17,237 bases of DNA, from NCBI GenBank assembly GCA_017457465.1, contig JAFTHJ010000200.1, forward strand, positions 1-17,237. Direction: 5' to 3'. The translations under genes were made by a program, and so were the position numbers. Origin of the DNA: Clostridia bacterium (lineage in GTDB: Bacteria > Bacillota > Clostridia > Oscillospirales > CAG-272). Positions 1-6,662 of this stretch are shown one piece after another (within the stretch, counting starts at the first letter, position 1; each line of letters opens with the position of its first letter). The notes below the pieces were generated by a model. The model saw only the letters and a program-made list of their open reading frames with translations, was not told the DNA's origin and did no database searches.

Positions 1-167
1 ACGTCAAACTCCTCGGATGCGGCGGAGATTATCTCTCCGTAGCTCAATGGGTGAGTCTTGCGGTCAATAAAATTCCATATCTCGTTTACAGTAATGCCTA
101 TACCTACCGATATGCAAATTATAAGCAGAACGGCTATAAGTCTTTTGAATTGAGTGTGTTTGTTCAT
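1..167 (-). CDS. Membrane-anchored lytic transglycosylase-like protein (N-terminal part, cut by window edge)
   Basis: Only the first 55 codons are present; the gene continues past the left edge. It starts with ATG at 167, preceded by an AAGGAAA ribosome site. The product begins with a short basic stretch (MNKHTQFKR), then a hydrophobic segment at about residues 9-28 that would serve as a signal anchor. A linker follows containing HPLSYGEIISAASEEFDV. Clostridial soluble-type (Slt/MltE-like) lytic transglycosylases start this way: anchor, a (H/Y)PLxYxE motif, then the catalytic domain. They very often lie directly downstream of coaE, as here (gap of 23 bases). The enzyme would cut peptidoglycan glycan strands outside the membrane. 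The catalytic Glu and the GLMQ motif are outside the window, so the assignment rests on the N-terminal pattern and gene order. Confidence 0.6.
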   Translation of the reverse strand, partial: MNKHTQFKRLIAVLLIICISVGIGITVNEIWNFIDRKTHPLSYGEIISAASEEFD

Positions 168-190
168 TAAAGGGTTTCCTTATTGACAAA

Positions 191-790
191 TTATAATTTT
201 TTTAGGTCGTTTATAAGCTCTCTCGCACACGCCTCAAAGCTTGACAGCTTCCCGTCGTTGATAAGCGTGATATCCGCCGCCGACTCATAAAAGGCGTTTG
301 GCTTTTGCGCGTTTGTTCTCAACTCGGCAAGCTCGTGCGATATACCGTCTCTTTCCTCGATTCGTTCTATTCGCGTCTCCTCGGGGGCTATAACCGCGAT
401 AACCTTATCGCATTCAAGATAAAAGCCCGATTCGATAAGCGTGGGAGCGTCAACGGCTACTGCCGGATGCCCGTCGCGAGAAAGGGTATCAATGATTTTT
501 TTGACTTCCTCAATAACAATCGGAAGTACTGTTCGGTTGAGCAGCTCAAGCTTACTTTCGTTATTGAAAACACACGCCGATAGCGCCCGTCTGTCAAGCG
601 TACCGTCTGGGGCTATCACACCGTCCCCAAAAGTGTTTTTTATAGCCTCGAGACAGCGCGAGGGTGGGATAAGCATAGAATGATAAAGCTCGTCGGCATT
701 GATACAGGGAATACCCGCCTTTGAAATATACTCGCAAAGCAGGGATTTTCCCGCGCCGCTCGGTCCTGTTATTCCTATTATTTTTGCCAT
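191..790 (-). CDS. coaE: Dephospho-CoA kinase
   Basis: This gene encodes the last step of coenzyme A synthesis: ATP-dependent phosphorylation of the 3'-hydroxyl of the ribose in dephospho-CoA, in the cytosol. The 199-residue product has the family's usual length. Visible signatures are the P-loop GPSGAGKS near the N terminus, an acceptor-site INADELYH segment, the DRRAL stretch, and RTNAQ and LINDG near the C terminus. The motif usually read as LDxPLLFE is here VDAPTLIESG, a divergent but recognisable version. I chose the ATG at 790 (product MAKIIGITG) with GGTG as ribosome site; an in-frame GTG at 799 would add three residues (MKN). The gene follows the oxidoreductase by about 11 bases and is almost certainly cotranscribed with it and with the downstream lytic transglycosylase gene. 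Confidence 0.93.
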   Translation of the reverse strand: MAKIIGITGPSGAGKSLLCEYISKAGIPCINADELYHSMLIPPSRCLEAIKNTFGDGVIAPDGTLDRRALSACVFNNESKLELLNRTVLPIVIEEVKKIIDTLSRDGHPAVAVDAPTLIESGFYLECDKVIAVIAPEETRIERIEERDGISHELAELRTNAQKPNAFYESAADITLINDGKLSSFEACARELINDLKKL

Positions 791-801
791 ATTTTTCACC
801 G

Positions 802-1953
802 TTAAATCTTTTTTTCTATTTCGGATATACTCACGGCTCTGTGTTCCTTGTCGGACAGATAAGCGGCGTCTATTACCGCCTGAACGTGTGCAGCATCGTC
901 AAAGCTTGGCGCCGAGGGCGTTGAGGTGTATACCGAGCGGAGAAAATCGTACATAGACTGCACATGTCCGCGACGCCACGATGAGGGGGCTTTCGGAGAG
1001 GGAAATGCTCCCGCGGGAGCGGGGTATCTTCCGACACATTCTATATCGCGGTATCCGCAGTATCCGCCAAGCTCGGGTATTTTTTCTGAGCCGTCGTAAA
1101 ATCGCAGAAAGTTTGGCTGCATAAGAGAGAAGGAAATCGAGCCGCGCTCTCCGTGTACAGAAAAGGCGAGTCCGTCATTCGCTCCGCTCGTTATCTTGCT
1201 GACCGTTATCGTGCCTTTTGCACCGTTCTCCATATTGCAGAGCAGATAAAAGGCTTCATCTCCGTCTGTCCTCCAAAGGCTGCCGTCAGCTCCCGTTCTT
1301 TCCGGAAAGGCTATCTGTGACTCGCCGTAGACCGACGAGAAGCTTCCGCAGAGGAAATACATGAGGTCGATACAGTGAGAGCCGAGGTCGACAAGCACAC
1401 CGCCGCCGCATATCTCCTGTCTCTGCTTCCAGCCGGCGGGCTTTTTTGTGTCAAGTGCGCTGTTGTGGAGATATTCGCAGGAGAAGGAAAGAATTCTTCC
1501 GAGTTTGCCCTCGTCTATTATTTCCTTGGCACGTATTATCGGTGCGAGATGGCGGTTGTTAAAAACAATATTGCATATAATTCCGCTCTCCCTCGCAAGG
1601 TCGGCAATTTCTGCCGCCTCGGTGTAATTAAGGCAAAGCGGCTTTTCGCAGTATATCGGCTTCTTTGCTGCGATAGCTTTTTTGAGAGTATCGTAATGCA
1701 GAGCGTTCGGGGTACATATATCAATAACATCTATATCGTCGGAGAGGATAAGCTCATCCTCGGTCGCGAATGCCTTTCCAAAGCCGTATCTTTCCGCAAT
1801 AGAACAAGAACGCTCGTATGAGGTTGTGCAGATTCCGCCGACAGTGGCAGAGAAAGGAAGCTCCGAGAAAAAATATTTAAGGTTGTCGATACAGTACGAA
1901 TGAGCCTTGCCCATAGCTCCAAAGCCTAACAGTCCCACTCTGATGTTTTTCAT
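802..1953 (-). CDS. Gfo/Idh/MocA-family NAD(P)-dependent oxidoreductase
   Basis: The 383-residue product has the two-domain layout of the Gfo/Idh/MocA family. An N-terminal Rossmann fold opens with VGLLGFGAMGKAH, includes the ICTPNALH stretch and the family hallmark YCEKPL with its catalytic-region Lys. A C-terminal alpha/beta domain carries GGGVLVDLGSHCIDL, where Asp and His are the usual substrate or catalytic residues. Such enzymes oxidise or reduce sugars, inositols or related polyols in the cytosol, but the substrate cannot be read from the sequence and no sugar-catabolic neighbour helps. The start at 1953 is set by a CGGAGG ribosome site; a longer upstream reading frame (to 2016) would run through the promoter's downstream region and is not used. 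The gene heads the minus-strand unit oxidoreductase, coaE, lytic transglycosylase, so it may set coaE expression. Confidence 0.88.
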   Translation of the reverse strand: MKNIRVGLLGFGAMGKAHSYCIDNLKYFFSELPFSATVGGICTTSYERSCSIAERYGFGKAFATEDELILSDDIDVIDICTPNALHYDTLKKAIAAKKPIYCEKPLCLNYTEAAEIADLARESGIICNIVFNNRHLAPIIRAKEIIDEGKLGRILSFSCEYLHNSALDTKKPAGWKQRQEICGGGVLVDLGSHCIDLMYFLCGSFSSVYGESQIAFPERTGADGSLWRTDGDEAFYLLCNMENGAKGTITVSKITSGANDGLAFSVHGERGSISFSLMQPNFLRFYDGSEKIPELGGYCGYRDIECVGRYPAPAGAFPSPKAPSSWRRGHVQSMYDFLRSVYTSTPSAPSFDDAAHVQAVIDAAYLSDKEHRAVSISEIEKKI

Positions 1954-2004
1954 TGCTTTACCTCCGCCGTGTTCTATGTGCCGAAATTTTGCACTACTTA
2001 TTAT

Positions 2005-2033
2005 ATTATACCTCATTTTTTCAATTATTGCAA
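2005..2033 (-). promoter_or_regulatory. Sigma-A-type promoter for the oxidoreductase/coaE unit
   Basis: Read on the minus strand, there is a TTGCAA -35 box (2028-2033) and a perfect TATAAT -10 box (2005-2010), separated by exactly 17 bases. It lies about 50 bases upstream of the oxidoreductase start. No other good promoter was seen before coaE, so it probably drives the whole minus-strand unit. Confidence 0.75.
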
Positions 2034-2081
2034 GTGTTATTTAACTAATAGCGTAATATTTTTATTAAGTATAAAACGCTC

Positions 2082-2110
2082 TTGAAAATGAGGGCGGAAT
2101 GTGTTATAAT
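2082..2110 (+). promoter_or_regulatory. Sigma-A-type promoter for the HAD/murB/whiA unit
   Basis: TTGAAA (2082-2087) and a perfect TATAAT (2105-2110) are separated by 17 bases. Transcription would begin near 2117, about 35 bases before the HAD gene. It is arranged back to back with the minus-strand promoter, with 48 bases between the two -35 boxes, which leaves room for a shared regulator site, though no clear operator was found. Confidence 0.75.
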
Positions 2111-2151
2111 TGACAGAGAAAAATATGGAAGCAAGAGCTTGGAGGAGAGCT

Positions 2152-2853
2152 ATGAGATATAAAACCGTTCTTTTTGATGCAGACGGAACTCTGTTTGATT
2201 TTCATAAATGTGAATACGAGGCTATATGGCACACAATGGAGGTCTTCGGTATAGCTCCGAATGATGAGTTGATAGCCGACTATAGCGCTATAAACGACAG
2301 TCTCTGGAAAATGCTTGAGCGCGGGGAGATAGAGAAGAGCGTTCTTCTTTACCGCCGATTTGAGATTTTCTGTGAAAAGTACGGATTCCGCGCGGACGCA
2401 AAGGAAATGGCGAGTACCTATATGAACACGCTTTCCGAAAAAGCATATCTTATAGACGGGGCGGAGGACCTTTGCGCCTCTCTTTGCGGCAAGGTCAGAA
2501 TGTATATTGTGACTAACGGAGTTGAGTTTATTCAAAGAGGCAGATATGCCAAAAGCGGATTTTCAAAATATTTTTCCGACCTTTTTATCTCGGGCGTGGT
2601 TGGCTATGAAAAGCCCTCGGTGGAATATTTCGAATACGTTGCCGAGCGTATACCCGAGTTTGATAAGAGCGAGACCGTGATTGTCGGTGACTCGCTTACC
2701 TCGGACATAAAGGGCGGAATAAATTACGGAATAGCTACCTGTTGGTATAACCCCGAGGGGAAGCCGTTGCCAAGGGATATGAGTGTGTCCTGTATCGCCC
2801 ACGATTTTAAGGCGGTGTATGAATTTATTACGGGAGAGAAACGTGATGCTTGA
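2152..2853 (+). CDS. HAD-superfamily phosphatase, YjjG-like (non-canonical pyrimidine nucleotidase type)
   Basis: The 233-residue product is a haloacid-dehalogenase phosphatase with a helical cap. Motif I is DADGTLFDF, with nucleophile Asp9 and acid/base Asp11. Motif II is VTNG, motif III is the Lys of YEKPSVEYF, and motif IV is VGDSLTSDI with the magnesium-binding Asp. The stretches YSAINDSLWKMLERGEI and GGINYGIATCW match the pattern of YjjG, a 5'-nucleotidase that removes phosphate from non-canonical or damaged pyrimidine nucleotides; assignment to that subgroup is by resemblance. The ATG at 2152 is chosen because GGAGGAG sits just upstream; an earlier TTG at 2110 lies inside the -10 box and is rejected. 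The end overlaps the start of murB by 8 bases, so the two are translationally coupled. Confidence 0.88.
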   Translation: MRYKTVLFDADGTLFDFHKCEYEAIWHTMEVFGIAPNDELIADYSAINDSLWKMLERGEIEKSVLLYRRFEIFCEKYGFRADAKEMASTYMNTLSEKAYLIDGAEDLCASLCGKVRMYIVTNGVEFIQRGRYAKSGFSKYFSDLFISGVVGYEKPSVEYFEYVAERIPEFDKSETVIVGDSLTSDIKGGINYGIATCWYNPEGKPLPRDMSVSCIAHDFKAVYEFITGEKRDA

Positions 2854-3751
2854 AAAACTACTTTCCGATGCGGGAGTTGATTTTAAAAGGGGTGTGAGGC
2901 TTTCCGATATTTCCTCATTTAGAATAGGCGGGGAGGCGGATTATATGCTCTTTCCCGATACCGCCGAAAAGCTTGTCAGCTCACTTCGCGCGATAAAGAC
3001 CTGTGGTATTCCGTTTGCGGTTGTGGGAAATACATCGAATGTCCTGTTCTCCGACGATGGCTTTGGAGGAGCTGTTATCACCACAAAGAAAATCTCGGAT
3101 ATCCGATTTGACGGAAAACGTGTGTTCTGCGGCGGTGGAGCTATGCTCCCCGTGATATCTCGCAGAGCGGCGGAGAACTCGCTATCGGGACTTGAGTTTG
3201 CCTGTGGTATTCCCGCCACACTCGGCGGAGCTGTCTTTATGAACGCGGGAGCGCACGGCAATGAGCTGTCGGATATACTGAAAAAAAGCACGGTATACGA
3301 TATTGAAAAGGATAAAATTGTCGAGCTTTCGGCTGATGAGCTCGGATTTTCTTACCGACACAGTATCCTCGCGGATAACCCCAATTTAGTCTGCCTTGAT
3401 GCTACACTTGAGCTGTCGCGGGGGGATACAGACGAAATAAAGGCGAAAATGAAGGAATTTTCCGATAAAAGAAGGTCGTCTCAACCGCTCGATAAGCCAA
3501 GCGCGGGAAGCTTTTTCAAGCGCCCCGAGGGATATTTCGCGGCAAAGCTTATTGACGACTGCGGACTTAAGGGATATAGTGTCGGCGGAGCGGCAGTATC
3601 CGATAAACACGCGGGATTTATTGTGAATCTCGGTGGAGCAACCTGTGCCGACGTTCTGACACTTGCGGAATATGTTTCTCGGAGGGTGTTTGACGAAACG
3701 GGGATAAAGCTTGAAAGAGAGGTGCGGTTGATACCGTCACCGAAGGAGTAA
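2846..3751 (+). CDS. murB: UDP-N-acetylenolpyruvoylglucosamine reductase
   Basis: MurB uses FAD and NADPH to reduce UDP-GlcNAc-enolpyruvate to UDP-N-acetylmuramic acid, the second committed step of cytosolic peptidoglycan precursor synthesis. The 301-residue product shows the FAD-domain motifs SFRIGGEAD, GNTSNVLFSD and CGIPATLGGAVFMNAGAHG, the YRHS stretch, the GSFFKRP motif carrying the proton-donor Ser222, and the C-terminal EREVR with the catalytic Glu292. Length and motifs fit the short type II enzyme of Firmicutes. ATG at 2846 is chosen because it sits behind GGGAGAG and keeps the normal N terminus; the frame is open further up but only inside the HAD gene. whiA starts 5 bases after its stop, and its last codons hold the whiA ribosome site. 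Confidence 0.95.
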   Translation: MLEKLLSDAGVDFKRGVRLSDISSFRIGGEADYMLFPDTAEKLVSSLRAIKTCGIPFAVVGNTSNVLFSDDGFGGAVITTKKISDIRFDGKRVFCGGGAMLPVISRRAAENSLSGLEFACGIPATLGGAVFMNAGAHGNELSDILKKSTVYDIEKDKIVELSADELGFSYRHSILADNPNLVCLDATLELSRGDTDEIKAKMKEFSDKRRSSQPLDKPSAGSFFKRPEGYFAAKLIDDCGLKGYSVGGAAVSDKHAGFIVNLGGATCADVLTLAEYVSRRVFDETGIKLEREVRLIPSPKE

Positions 3752-3756
3752 GTGAA

Positions 3757-4647
3757 ATGTCATTTGCAACAGAAATGAAAAAGGAGCTTCTTTCCTTACC
3801 AATAAAAATGAATTGTTGCAGAAAGGCGTATATGCTCGGTCTGCTTTACAATTCGGCACATATTGAGGGCATACGTATGTCAGCCGCGTTCGGTATGCGC
3901 GAGAGCGCCGAGAGAGCGGCAGAGCTGCTCGGGGAGCTGTCGGAACCGACTGTTACCGAGAGAGCTTACGCGGGTAGAAGAATATATGAGCTTAATTTCG
4001 CGTCGAAAGCCTTTGCGAATTTTGATTTAAAGGTGTCACGCGGTGAGGATATCGCCGAGGCTGCGAAATTCAGATGCGATGACTGCAAAGGCGCTTTTCT
4101 TGCGGGAGTACTCATCTCTTCGGCTACAGTGAACGATCCTATGAAGGGATACCATCTTGAGATATCCCTCGGTGAACACAACAAAAAAAGAATCGAGCCG
4201 TTGAGGCGTGTGCTTGAGGAGAACGCACTGTCGGCAAAATATGCCGAGAGACAGAAAAAGGTGTCTCTGTATTTCAAAAACAATACCGCTATAGCCGACA
4301 TAATAAGCCATGCGGGAGCTATGAAGACCAGCTTTGACGTAGCAAATGCCTGTATCGCGAGGGATATACGAAATCGCGAGAACAGAGCCACCAATTGTGA
4401 GACCAGAAATATTTCAAGGTCGGTTGACGCGCGTATAAGACAGTTGGCTGCGGTTGAAACTCTTGTAGAAAAGCACAAGCTTGATTCGCTTCCGCAGCAG
4501 TTGCGTGAAACGGCTCTGCTTCGGCTGGAATATGACGAAGCGACACTCTCGGAACTGGCACTTCTGCACGAGCCGCCGATATCAAAATCGGGGCTTAATC
4601 ATAGACTCGAGAGAATATGTCAGGCGGCAGAGGAGCTTGATGATTAG
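3757..4647 (+). CDS. whiA: DNA-binding protein WhiA
   Basis: WhiA is a DNA-binding protein of Gram-positives. In actinomycetes it controls sporulation septation, and in Bacillus it affects division and chromosome segregation. The 296-residue product has the expected two parts. The N-terminal two thirds is a degenerate LAGLIDADG-like fold with SFATEMKKEL, the paired-Cys region CDDCKGAFLAGVLISSATVNDP and GYHLEI. The C-terminal part is a helix-turn-helix with NCETRNISRSVDARIRQL, LPQQLRE and the hallmark PPISKSGLNHRLERI. AAGGAG at 3743-3748 fixes the ATG. In many Firmicutes rapZ and yvcK/glmR lie just upstream and an HPr-like gene just downstream; here murB abuts whiA directly and trxA follows after 56 bases. 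Confidence 0.95.
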   Translation: MSFATEMKKELLSLPIKMNCCRKAYMLGLLYNSAHIEGIRMSAAFGMRESAERAAELLGELSEPTVTERAYAGRRIYELNFASKAFANFDLKVSRGEDIAEAAKFRCDDCKGAFLAGVLISSATVNDPMKGYHLEISLGEHNKKRIEPLRRVLEENALSAKYAERQKKVSLYFKNNTAIADIISHAGAMKTSFDVANACIARDIRNRENRATNCETRNISRSVDARIRQLAAVETLVEKHKLDSLPQQLRETALLRLEYDEATLSELALLHEPPISKSGLNHRLERICQAAEELDD

Positions 4648-4703
4648 AGCACCGCTAAATAGGAAATAATTAAAAATAAATGAATTTTTCGGAGGAAATA
4701 AAA

Positions 4704-5018
4704 ATGAGCAGAATAATAAAGCTTACGGAAGAAAATTTTGATACGGAGATACTCAAGGACGGAGTAGTGGCGGTCGTTGATTTTTATGCCGACTGGTGCG
4801 GTCCGTGCAAGATGTTCGCTCCTGTCTTTGAAGAACTCGCGAATGAAAAAGAGGACGTGGTTTTCGGCAAGGTAAATGTTGACGAAGCACCCGCTCTCGC
4901 TCAAAGATTCGGCGTTATGTCTATCCCAACGGTCATCGTTCTCAAGAATGGTATTCAGACGGCGCAGAATGTGGGACTCGCGGGTAAGGCAAAGATAATA
5001 GAAATGATAGGCGCGTAA
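4704..5018 (+). CDS. trxA: Thioredoxin
   Basis: This is a 104-residue single-domain thioredoxin, a cytosolic disulfide reductant for enzymes such as ribonucleotide reductase. The active site WCGPC lies at residues 31-35, preceded by VDFYAD. The cis-proline is Pro75 in MSIPTVIVLKNG, and the C-terminal Gly-containing segment is present. The start at 4704 follows GGAGGAAATAAAA; an in-frame ATG at 4680 lacks a ribosome site and would add an eight-residue tail not seen in the family. trxB begins 11 bases after the stop, so electron donor and carrier are made together. Confidence 0.96.
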   Translation: MSRIIKLTEENFDTEILKDGVVAVVDFYADWCGPCKMFAPVFEELANEKEDVVFGKVNVDEAPALAQRFGVMSIPTVIVLKNGIQTAQNVGLAGKAKIIEMIGA

Positions 5019-5029
5019 GGCGGTACTGT

Positions 5030-5944
5030 ATGTATGATGTGATAATTGTCGGCGGCGGTATCGCGGGACTTTCCGCGGCAATATACTCCGCCAGAGCGGG
5101 TAAGAAAACGCTTTTGTTTGAGAGAAGCGTTTGCGGAGGTCAGATAGTAAATTCTCCCTGTGTTGAAAATTACCCAGGTATAGCGAAGATTTCAGGCTAT
5201 GAGTTGGCATCGGCGCTCTATGAGCAGGCGAGCGGATTCGGCTGCGAGTTCCGTTTTGATGAGGTTTCGGGTATAAGAGTCTCCGAGGGAATAAAATACG
5301 TACGCTCGGGAGACAGGGAATACCAAGCCGCTGCTGTCATAATCGCCACAGGGGCGCTCAAGCGAAAGCTCGGACTTGAACGTGAGGATAGCTTTGTCGG
5401 ACGCGGTGTCTCATATTGCGCGACCTGTGACGGCTCATTCTTTAGAGGCGGGGACGTCGCCGTTGTAGGCGGAGGAAATACCGCGCTTGATGACGCTCTC
5501 TATCTCTCGGATATCTGCAATAAGGTAACCCTTATTCACAGAAGACGGGAATTCAGAGGCGAGGAGACAACTCTGCAAAAGCTTGTGTCAAAGGACAATG
5601 TCGAAATAATGACCGAGTATAATGTGACCGCTCTTATCGGCGAGGAGCGTATCTCCGCTATAGAGCTCACATCACTCGACGGCAAAAAGCAAACGCTTGA
5701 TGTTAGAGGGTTGTTTGTCGCAGTTGGTTCTATTCCCGATACAAAAGCCTTTTCCGCCGAAATAAAGACCGATGAAGCGGGATATTTTGAGGTCGGAGAG
5801 AGCTGTGTCAGCAATATAGACGGTGTCTTTGTGGCGGGGGATTGCCGTCAAAAAGAGGTGAGACAGCTCGCTACCGCGGCAGCAGACGGAGCGGTGAGCG
5901 CGGTTGCCGCCGTCGCGTATCTCTCAAAGCGTTCAAAATCGTGA
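5030..5944 (+). CDS. trxB: Thioredoxin reductase (NADPH, low-molecular-weight type)
   Basis: TrxB passes electrons from NADPH through FAD and a redox disulfide to thioredoxin. The 304-residue product has the FAD-binding GGGIAG at 8-13, the substrate-side GGQI and NYPG motifs, the redox centre Cys130-Ala-Thr-Cys133 (YCATCDG), the NADPH-binding GGGNTALDDA, and HRRREFR, which matches the HRRxxxR NADP-phosphate site. That last motif argues against a ferredoxin-dependent variant. The C-terminal FAD segment is FVAGDCR followed by RQLATAAADGA. The start follows TAAGGCGG. It pairs with trxA directly upstream. The next gene starts 16 bases after its stop. Confidence 0.95.
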   Translation: MYDVIIVGGGIAGLSAAIYSARAGKKTLLFERSVCGGQIVNSPCVENYPGIAKISGYELASALYEQASGFGCEFRFDEVSGIRVSEGIKYVRSGDREYQAAAVIIATGALKRKLGLEREDSFVGRGVSYCATCDGSFFRGGDVAVVGGGNTALDDALYLSDICNKVTLIHRRREFRGEETTLQKLVSKDNVEIMTEYNVTALIGEERISAIELTSLDGKKQTLDVRGLFVAVGSIPDTKAFSAEIKTDEAGYFEVGESCVSNIDGVFVAGDCRQKEVRQLATAAADGAVSAVAAVAYLSKRSKS

Positions 5945-5960
5945 TTCTCAAGGAGACGGA

Positions 5961-6326
5961 ATGATAATAATTGTCGTATTGTTGCTTGTGGCGGTGATTT
6001 TCCTGCCGTACATCAAAAGGGCGGTCGAGCGCGTGATTTTTTTGAACCGCGTGAAAAAACTGTGTGCCATAGGTAAATACAAATTGAAAATACAGCGACC
6101 GATATCGGCGCTCTTTAAAAACTTTTCGGATAAATACGATTTTACGGTTGATACGGGAAAAACACTTTATGCCGTAAAAATGTGGGACGAGCTTTACAAG
6201 AATTCGAGCGCCGTATTTCACTCTGACAGAAGTGTAACCAACCGAAGAAAGATTCCCGAGACATTCGGCGACGGAAAGAAAAGAACACCTAAAATTTCCG
6301 AGCGTCCGCTTGGAAGATTTTTGTGA
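5961..6326 (+). CDS. Small membrane-anchored protein of unknown function, ended early by an in-frame TGA
   Basis: I do not recognise a named family. The ATG at 5961 is well supported by AAGGAG at 5950-5955. The 121-residue product starts directly with a hydrophobic helix at about residues 1-17 (MIIIVVLLLVAVIFLPY), which predicts an N-terminal membrane anchor with the rest on the cytosolic side. A basic segment, a stretch YDFTVDTGKTLYAVKMWDE and a basic Pro/Lys-rich tail follow. The frame stops at TGA 6324-6326, yet the same frame remains open and protein-like for another 58 codons (see the next entry). Either the gene is inactivated by a nonsense change, or the TGA is an error or is recoded. 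It follows trxB by 16 bases and is probably in the same transcript. Confidence 0.6.
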   Translation: MIIIVVLLLVAVIFLPYIKRAVERVIFLNRVKKLCAIGKYKLKIQRPISALFKNFSDKYDFTVDTGKTLYAVKMWDELYKNSSAVFHSDRSVTNRRKIPETFGDGKKRTPKISERPLGRFL

Positions 6327-6503
6327 CTCAAGCCAACGTATGCCGAGTGCAGACGGCTGATATGTGTGCTTACCGTTCACCCCAAAGGGGCGAAGCTGCT
6401 CTATTCCGACGGGGGCGAGGTAAGAGCGGTACATAGCAGAGACAGAATGTACGGAATGGTGTGTGTGTCGCGAGGTGAGCTTCTCGGAGTTCTCAAGCGA
6501 TAA
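6327..6503 (+). pseudogene. C-terminal continuation of the 5961 gene, beyond the in-frame TGA
   Basis: In the same frame as the upstream gene and immediately after TGA 6324-6326, 58 sense codons run to a TAA at 6501-6503. The translation is well-behaved (for example LICVLTVHPKGAKLLYSDGG, then a run ending SRGELLGVLKR), with beta-strand-like alternation and local codon choice. There is no ATG with a ribosome site that could start it independently. The natural reading is one original gene of about 180 codons (5961-6503). A single C-to-T change turning CGA (Arg) to TGA would explain it. The frame is unchanged across the break, so this is not a frameshift. Confidence 0.55.
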
Positions 6504-6565
6504 TACCGTGTGTCTACATAAATGAAGATTTGGTAGTAAATATGCACAATATTTTGATGATTGTG

Positions 6566-6594
6566 TTGACAATCGACAAAATATATGGTATCAT
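6566..6594 (+). promoter_or_regulatory. Extended -10 sigma-A promoter for the CDP-sugar cassette
   Basis: A perfect TTGACA (6566-6571) is followed after 17 bases by TATCAT (6589-6594), with the extended -10 TG at 6586-6587. Transcription should start near 6601, giving a leader of about 60 bases before rfbF. This is the only clear promoter between the trxB region and dnaE, so it probably drives all four cassette genes and perhaps contributes to dnaE. Confidence 0.75.
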
Positions 6595-6605
6595 ATATAA
6601 AACTT

Positions 6606-6637
6606 CGAGACTTGCGCCGACAGAGCGCACAATCTCG
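6606..6637 (+). other. 5'-leader stem-loop of the rfbF transcript
   Basis: CGAGA (6606-6610) pairs with TCTCG (6633-6637), and TGCGC (6613-6617) pairs with GCGCA (6625-6629). A small internal loop separates the two stems and a 7-base loop caps them. The hairpin would begin about five bases from the predicted transcript 5' end. Such a position is typical of stems that shield mRNA from 5' exonuclease attack, but a regulatory role is also possible. There is no U-tract, so it is not a terminator. Confidence 0.4.
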
Positions 6638-6662
6638 TATTATACAGAAAGGAATTTCAAAA

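Noticed and set aside
3966..4478. A 170-codon open frame on the minus strand inside whiA
   Set aside because: It lies wholly opposite the well-supported whiA gene, has no ribosome site and its translation has no recognisable domain; it follows from whiA codon bias.
2846..5944. TGA read as an amino acid throughout this genome
   Set aside because: The HAD gene and trxB end at TGA at normal family lengths, followed directly by the next gene's start or ribosome site.
6300..6370. A frameshift as the reason for the broken gene after trxB
   Set aside because: The upstream and downstream coding stretches are in the same frame, so a single in-frame TGA, not an insertion or deletion, separates them.
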